64,000 nucleotides of DNA from positions 371,637 to 435,636 of the forward strand of contig UESW01005073.1 in NCBI GenBank assembly GCA_900491605.1, written 5' to 3'. The first letter of the stretch is position 1. Each line of letters starts with the position of its first letter. The notes beneath the pieces were generated by a model. It saw only the letters and a program-made list of their open reading frames with translations. It did not search any database and was not told the DNA's origin. Below, in pieces: positions 58,776-64,000 of the stretch. The DNA comes from Calamus simplicifolius. Its lineage: Eukaryota; Streptophyta; Magnoliopsida; Arecales; Arecaceae. Position numbers and translations under genes: made by a program.

Positions 58776-59920
58776 TTAATGCAAAGATGATTTTTTCATG
58801 TTTGAGTATCGAGTCTCTGCATCATGAAGCACCTTACTTATATAGTATACTGGCCTTTGTGTGCCATCATTGCCCACACGGGCCAGCACAGAGCTGACAG
58901 CTTCAGGAGAGGCCGCGAGGTACAGGAGTAGTTCTTCTCCACCCGTCGGCTTGGCTAGCAGCGGCGGGGTAGATAAGAATTCCTTTAACCCTTCGAACGC
59001 CTCCTGGCATTCTTTCGTCCACTCGAACTTGTTGATTCTGCGAAGCGCCTTGAAGAAAGGCAAACACCTTTTGGCGGACTTGGATAGGAAGCGGCTTAGG
59101 GCGGCTATTCTTCCTGTCAGACGTTGTACTTCCTTCTTGTTGGCAGGAGGCCTCATGTCCAAGATGGCTTGGACTTTGTCCGGGTTTGCTTCAATCCCCC
59201 TCCGGGTCACCATGAAACCCAAAAACTTCCCAGCTGTTACCCCAAATGCACACTTGCGAGGGTTCAGCTTCATCTGGTACCGACGAAGGTTGTCAAAAGT
59301 TTCTGCTAGATCCGTGATGTGGTCGCTGGCATGAACACTTTTTGTCAGCATGTCATCCACATATACTTTCATATTATGCCCTATCTGAGCTTCAAAGACC
59401 TTGTTCATCAGCCTCTGGTAAGTGGCCCCCGCATTCTTTAACCCGAAAGGCATCACCTTGTAGCAATATAGACCCTTTTCAGTTATGAAGGAGGTAGCTT
59501 CTTCATCCGCCGGATTCATCCGGATCTGTTGTATCCAGAGAAAGCATCCATGAAGCTAAGGACCTCATGGCCGGATGTCGCGTCCACCAGTTGATCGATT
59601 CGAGGCAAGGGAAAGCTATCTTTGGGGCATGCCTTGTTGAGGTCAGTGAAATCTACACACATTCTTCAGCTTCCGTTGGCCTTGCGGACTAGCACCACAT
59701 TAGCCAACCATTCCGGGTAGTGGACCTCTCGAATATGGTCCGCAGCCATTAACTTGCGGATCTCCTCGTCAATAGCTTTCTGTCTGTCTGGAGCAAAGTT
59801 CCTCTTTTTCTGTCGGACCGGCCGACACTCTGGCTTGAGGTTAAGTCGATAGGTGATCACTTCTTCAGGACGCCCGACATGTCTGAGGACGACCATGCGA
59901 AGACGTCGGTGTTGGCACAC
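58776..59920 (-). CDS. Tat-lineage reverse transcriptase and first RNase H
   Basis: RT copies the element RNA. 59920-59666 carries the thumb-proximal start (KAIDEEIRKLMAADHIREV, YPEWLANVVLVRKANG). After a shift near 59650 come VMPFGLKNAGATYQRLMN, the catalytic VYVDDMLTKS (about 59368-59340), LNPRKCAFGVTAGKFLGFMV and, as the first RNase H, LLLYLAASPEAVSSVLARV and RPVYYISKVLHDAETRYS. It is interrupted by one-base shifts, also near 59530 and 58775. Confidence 0.92.
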
Positions 59921-60924
59921 AGGAAAGTAAGAAGTTGATGGCGTGCCTCCTCTGGGAGCAATGCCCCTAACTGAACAGTCCTTGCCGGGTCATCACCCAA
60001 GGGGAGGGTTAGAAGGTGCTCTGCTGGTTCTCCTCTTCTTCCCAACTCCCTAGGATCGAGCGACTCAGAGGCTGTTGCTGACTCCGCGCTCAGCGAGCTG
60101 GGCGACAGATGGTAGCAAGGCGAAAGTGGGCTTTGCTCCCCCTTCATTTCTCCGATCCCTTCATTGGTGGGGAACCTTACCAATAATCTCTTAGTGGAGA
60201 TCACGTCATCCAGCAGATTCAGCCCTGGTCTTCCCAAGATGGCGTTATAAGCCAGCGGGACCCGGACCACCAGGAAGTTTATAACCACGGTGCTCTGACA
60301 TGGAGGAGTTCCAGCCGTGACCGGAAGAGCAATTTCGCCTTCAACGCTTACCGAATCTCCAGTAAAGCCCATTAGTGGCACGGCAACGGGTCGGAGCAAA
60401 GATCTTGACAAGTTCATTCGAACAAAAGCTTCATAGCTCAAGACATCCACCGAGCTCCCACTATCAATTAAAATTCTTTTTACAGGATGTTTGGCTATAG
60501 TCATGGATACTATGACGCTGTCGTCGTGTTTATTAACTACCCCATCTAGATCCTTTCCGAAGAAAGGAATTACAGAGTCTATTCCCTCTCGCTGCCTCTT
60601 CAAACCACTATCCACCCCCCAGGAAATCATGGCTATGGTCTTCTCGGTTGGAGCATTATCTATGCCAGGCGGGCGACTTGGAGGTACCATGGGGCCTGTC
60701 GCGGGGAGATTTCCCCTTCGAACAAACTTGCCCAGGTGGCCTTGCTGAACCAACTCCTCGATGGCCTTTTTTAGATGGCGGCAGTCTTCGGTGTCATGGC
60801 CATAGTCCCGGTGGTACCGGCAGTAAAACTCCTTGTTACGGGGGCCCCCGGACTTCAAGGGAGCCGGACGCTTGAAATACGGTTCCTCCTCGATCTCCAG
60901 TAGGATGTGAGAGATGGGAGCCAT
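59857..60924 (-). CDS. Tat-lineage protease and zinc knuckle
   Basis: The frame starts near MAPISHILLEIEEEPYFKRP. A knuckle-like FYCRYHRDYGHDTEDCRHLK (60832-60773) ends gag. The aspartic protease shows RILIDSGSSVDVLSYEAF (about 60480-60427) and AYNAILGRPGLNLL (about 60253-60212). The frame leaves for the RT frame by one base near 59870. Confidence 0.9.
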   Translation of the reverse strand: MAPISHILLEIEEEPYFKRPAPLKSGGPRNKEFYCRYHRDYGHDTEDCRHLKKAIEELVQQGHLGKFVRRGNLPATGPMVPPSRPPGIDNAPTEKTIAMISWGVDSGLKRQREGIDSVIPFFGKDLDGVVNKHDDSVIVSMTIAKHPVKRILIDSGSSVDVLSYEAFVRMNLSRSLLRPVAVPLMGFTGDSVSVEGEIALPVTAGTPPCQSTVVINFLVVRVPLAYNAILGRPGLNLLDDVISTKRLLVRFPTNEGIGEMKGEQSPLSPCYHLSPSSLSAESATASESLDPRELGRRGEPAEHLLTLPLGDDPARTVQLGALLPEEARHQLLTFLCANTDVFAWSSSDMSGVLKK

Positions 60925-60957
60925 GAGGGGAGTGAACTGCTCTTTAGGAATCAGCGC

Positions 60958-62040
60958 CTATGGCCGGCGATCTGAGCGTCGTGGAGGCTCAGGCTTCCGA
61001 GGTTGTGTACCAGCGCGGTCAGAAGGCGGCGGTTTATTACCGGGGTTCTTGTCAACTTCTCTCCTGGAAGAATCTGCTTCGTCAGTGCGGATGTACTTCT
61101 GTGCCCGGCTCAGAAGCTCGGCGTAGGAGCACGGAGTCTTCTTATCCAGGGAGTAAGCGAATCTAGATGGGCGAAGTCCTCTCTTCAGGGCCAAGGTGGC
61201 GACGGAGTCTTTCAGGTTGTACACCTCCAGCGCTGCTTCCTTAAATCGAGCGACGAAATCCTTTAAGGTCTCGCCACTCTTCTGCTGGACAGCAAAGAGG
61301 CTATCGGCAACTCGTGGGATCTTTTGACAGGCATCGAAATGAGCCAGGAAGGATCGCTCAAGTTGCCGAAATGAGTTGATGCTGCGTGGGGGCAGACGGG
61401 AGTACCACGCGCGTGCCGCCTTGCGGAGCGTGGCCGGAAAGGCGACACATAACAAGGAATCCGTCGCTCCCTGGACCTGCATGAGGACTTTGTAGCTTTC
61501 CAGATGGTCTAGGGGGTCCGTCGTTCCGTCATATGGATCCAATTGAGGGAGACGGAACCGGGGGGGGGACCGGTTCCTCCATGATATGGCGAGAAAGCGG
61601 GGGGCGGCGCTCATACTCCACCGCGTAAGGATCGGCGATCCGGCGGCTGAGCTCGTCCAACCGTCGATGGTACTCGTCAAGCCTTTGCTCAGCTCGACGG
61701 GTGGTTTTCCGAGGAGTGCCACCTCGGGATGAATCGGAAGAAGGGGATCGCCGGCGCAAAGAACGTGCCCGCTTGAACTCCTTTTCTTCCGATCGGTGGT
61801 GGGAACGACCGGAGCGGTGGGAGGGAGACCGCCGTCACTTCGAGGTCCCTTGACGAGGTTCGGGGGGTGAGCGATGGGAGACCTCAGGCGGGGTCCCTCC
61901 GTGGTGAGACTGGACTGTTCCTCGCACCCCTTCGTCCAGCACAGGGTGTTGAGTTACAGTAGCCAGATAATGCTCCTGCAGCCCCCGGACCATCGTCGTC
62001 AGATCCTGGACCTGATGGGCTAGAACCTCAAGCCGGTCAG
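60958..62040 (-). CDS. Tat-lineage gag, start missing
   Basis: The first visible part (62040-61760) reads VLAHQVQDLTTMVRGLQEHY, the usual N-terminal coiled part. After an Arg/Ser-rich stretch with an in-frame TGA near 61835 comes ERRPPLSRHIMEEPVPPPVP. A frame change falls at a nine-G run (61560-61569). The gag domain follows: PQLDPYDGTTDPLDHLESYK, then FPATLRKAARAWYSRLPPRS, GETLKDFVARFKEAALEVYN and CSYAELLSRAQKYIRTDEA. The ATG and 5' LTR are outside or deleted. Confidence 0.88.
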
Positions 62041-62935
62041 CACTACAAAAAAATCAACTTTTGCCTACGATTTTTTTCGTAGGGAAAGAGAAAAAAATCG
62101 TAGGTAAAGCCTTTCCCTACGATTTCTGTCGTAGGCAAAAGTATAAAAAAATCGTAGGGAAAAGTGCATAGGGAAAGCCTTTGCCTACGACTTTTAAAAA
62201 TTGTAGGCATAGATCAGACCTTTTCCCTATGATTTTTTTCGTAGGTAAAGATCATAATTCGTAGGGAAAGAATGAGAAGAATTTGAAATTCAAATTTAAA
62301 TTTTTAAAACTATTGCCTACGAAATTTAAAAATCGTAGGGAAAAATCAAAAAATATTTTTATCAATACCTTTCCCTACGATTTGTCTTAAAATCGTAGGG
62401 AAAATTTGGCTAATTATAATTTTTAAAAATTTTTTTCCTATGAAAAACCCTAAAATCGTAGGGAAAAATAGGAAAAAATATTTTTTATACACATCTTTCC
62501 CTACGATTTACCTTAAACTCGTAGGGAAACGTTAGGTAATAAAATTTTTTAATGATTTCTTTCCCTACGAAAAACTTCAAAATCGTAGGGAAAAAATTAA
62601 GAATTTTTTTTATCCACTTCTTTCCCTACGATTTTTCTTAAAATCGTAGGAAAAAATTAGCTAATAATAATTTTTAATGATTTCTTTCCCTACGAAAAAC
62701 CCTAAAATCGTAGGAAAAAATTGGCTAATAATAATATTTAATGATTTGTTTCCCTACGAAAAACCTCAAAATCATATAAAAAAATCAAAAAATATATTTT
62801 TTTATCCATATCTTTACCTATGAATTTTCTTAAAATCGTAGAAAAAAAATAGCTAATAATAATTTTTAATATTTTCTTTTCCTACAAAAAAAAACTCTAA
62901 ACCGTAGGTAAAAATTAAGAAATTAAAAAAGGTTC
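62041..62935 (+). mobile_element. CACTA-type element fragment, non-coding
   Basis: It starts CACTACAAAAAAATCAAC at 62041. Direct and inverted copies of CCTACGATTTT and AAAATCGTAGGG recur every 30-60 bp throughout. No transposase is seen, and no convincing right terminus (..GTAGTG) was found, so it may be truncated. Confidence 0.7.
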
Positions 62936-63027
62936 ATGGCATTTCCATTGATCAACTTACATGATCATCAAGCAGCGAGCAATAAGAGACAGCGAATACA
63001 AACTCATAGCATCATTGTTGATAACTA

Positions 63028-63071
<44 letters not shown>

Positions 63072-63474
63072 TAATTGTTACAACAAAACACTATGCTTGT
63101 AAACAAAGACAAAACAAGCGACTCAAGGGGCTGGGCTTCTCATGGGCTGGGCTTACTCTTCTCCCAGATAAAAAAGAAGAATGCACTCCACAATTTGCGT
63201 TCCTTCACGGGACTCGCTAAAAGGCCATTGTCTCTGCCAATAATTAGAATATCAAGTTTGGCCGTAAGCGAAGACTTCAGTGTCACAGACCGTGATAGCT
63301 CCTCTGTGATTGGTAGAAGACAAAGGCATGGACAAAGGCATCTTCTGTGAATGATAGGTAAAGGAGAAGAGAACACATAACAAAAAGGAGGATAAGCTGT
63401 CAACATATATGGTGGTGAAGAATGGAGATGCTGCCACTTCTCTAAGTGCAGCATTGCCCTGGGAGCCTCTCTTC
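62936..63474 (-). other. Region downstream of the H+-pyrophosphatase, with (TA)n
   Basis: A TA tract lies at about 63020-63067. The rest up to the stop codon at 63475 is probably the 3' UTR of the pyrophosphatase. No further gene is seen. Confidence 0.5.
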
Positions 63475-63681
63475 TCAGAAGATCTTGAAGAGGATGCCTC
63501 CATGTGCCGTGAAAAATGAAGCAAACACGAGAGATTCGACGGCCATGAGCTTGATAAGGATGTTAAGCGACGGTCCAGATGTGTCCTTGAGAGGGTCTCC
63601 AATGGTGTCACCAATCACAGCAGCCTTGTGGGGATCTGATCCTTTAGGGCCAAGGGTCCTAGCATGCTCTGAAGCTCCAGC
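63475..63681 (-). CDS. H+-pyrophosphatase last exon
   Basis: The exon follows an acceptor GGGTCAG preceded by a T tract and ends in a stop after LLFKIF-like residues (ILFKIF). Confidence 0.94.
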   Translation of the reverse strand, partial: AGASEHARTLGPKGSDPHKAAVIGDTIGDPLKDTSGPSLNILIKLMAVESLVFASFFTAHGGILFKIF

Positions 63682-64000
63682 CTGACCCAAAAAAAAAAAA
63701 AAATCATCAGCAAGTTCTAAATAGCATGATGAACTCAAGAAAGAAAGACATCTTGATTGATACAAGGGGGGATGAAAGAGACCCAAGGATGACTTTTACC
63801 TCAATATACTTCTTAGCATTATCCCATGCACCACCAGTGTTAGATGCAGAGATTGCAATCTGTAAACAAAGAGAGAGAGAACCCATGAGTTCTTCTTACA
63901 CCCAATCCTCTGATAAATCCAAAAATGATTTCCCACTAACCTGAACGCCAGATACAAGGGAGCCTGCAAGAACCCCTGATAGAGTTTCCACGCCAAAAAT
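63475..64000 (-). CDS. Vacuolar-type H+-pyrophosphatase, C-terminal exons (partial)
   Basis: The enzyme splits pyrophosphate and pumps protons into the vacuole; it is a many-spanning membrane protein. Three exons are visible: 64000-63941 (FGVETLSGVLAGSLVSGVQ), 63859-63800 (IAISASNTGGAWDNAKKYIE) and 63681-63475 (AGASEHARTLGPKG, DPHKAAVIGDTIGDPLKDTS, GPSLNILIKLMAVESLVFAS, then FFTAHGGILFKIF and the stop). Splice borders are GTTAG/TTACAG and GTAAAA/GTCAG. The frame is open over all three exons, the family signatures GAWDNAKKYIE and GDPLKDTSGPSLNILIKL are intact, and the protein ends at the usual place. The rest lies beyond the window. It looks like a live host gene of the K+-dependent type I kind. 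Confidence 0.95.
63800..63859 (-). CDS. H+-pyrophosphatase penultimate exon
   Basis: A 60-bp exon coding for exactly 20 residues, IAISASNTGGAWDNAKKYIE, between TTACAG and GTAAAA. Confidence 0.94.
63941..64000 (-). CDS. H+-pyrophosphatase exon cut by the window end
   Basis: It reads FGVETLSGVLAGSLVSGVQ and ends before GTTAG; its start lies outside the window. Confidence 0.92.

Larger units (their letters stand above)
51626..62040 (-). mobile_element. Tat-lineage Ty3/gypsy element, 5' end missing
   Basis: On the minus strand the order is gag, protease, RT, RNase H, a second RNase H-like domain, integrase, a tandem array, an oppositely transcribed gene and one LTR. This is the organisation of the Tat lineage (Grande/Retand-like). 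The 5' LTR and gag start are absent: at 62040 the sequence passes directly into a CACTA-type end. Frames are interrupted by shifts, mostly of one missing base. Confidence 0.92.

Noticed and set aside
1..64000. tRNA genes
   Set aside because: I looked for the A and B box pattern with a cloverleaf and saw none that I could support; the tRNA-Met-like words are primer-binding sites.

Overview
The window is nuclear DNA of a flowering plant, most likely a monocot. It carries two recognisable host genes, one at each end, and almost everything between them is transposable-element sequence. The monocot (possibly palm-like) guess rests on the element types (RTE LINE, Tekay-like and Tat-like Ty3/gypsy elements with an antisense gene) and on very long introns; it is an inference, not a proof.

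Left part (1-23.0 kb): a decayed RTE LINE (1-2254), then a five-exon AT-hook (AHL, PPC/DUF296) gene on the plus strand (3217-20878) whose introns reach 7.4 kb. Intron 3 holds dinucleotide tracts and a family of foldback repeats. Intron 4 holds a copia remnant, a short internally deleted RTE derivative and a 1.7-kb LTR-like block with an array of about 37 short hairpins.

Middle part (23.0-33.7 kb): a miniature retrotransposon (TRIM, minus strand) followed by a young Tekay-like chromovirus (plus strand) with 2.3-kb LTRs, a tRNA-Met primer site, gag, protease, RT, RNase H, integrase and a chromodomain. A copy of about 366 bp of its left flank also lies to its right, which points to a joined pair of haplotypes or a repair event.

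Nested stack (34.0-51.6 kb): an old plus-strand gypsy-like element with two diverged LTRs carries three later insertions. These are a 5.2-kb Mutator element (36524-41703, 10-bp target duplication) with a MULE transposase and a convergent plant-mobile-domain gene; a CACTA-type element (42416-44761) that contains an 18S rDNA fragment and telomere-like repeats; and a nearly full-length L1 LINE (45060-51278, 13-bp target duplication).

Right part (51.6-64.0 kb): a minus-strand Tat-lineage element with gag, protease, RT, two RNase H domains and integrase. Between integrase and its LTR it has a 50-bp double-hairpin array and a three-exon antisense gene. Its 5' end is missing and a CACTA-type end begins exactly there. 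The last 0.5 kb holds the final three exons of a vacuolar H+-pyrophosphatase on the minus strand.

In the AHL gene and in the elements on plus and minus strands, most frame breaks equal one missing base. That suggests deletion-biased assembly error more than decay. In-frame stops of the C-to-T kind are a separate, probably real, class.
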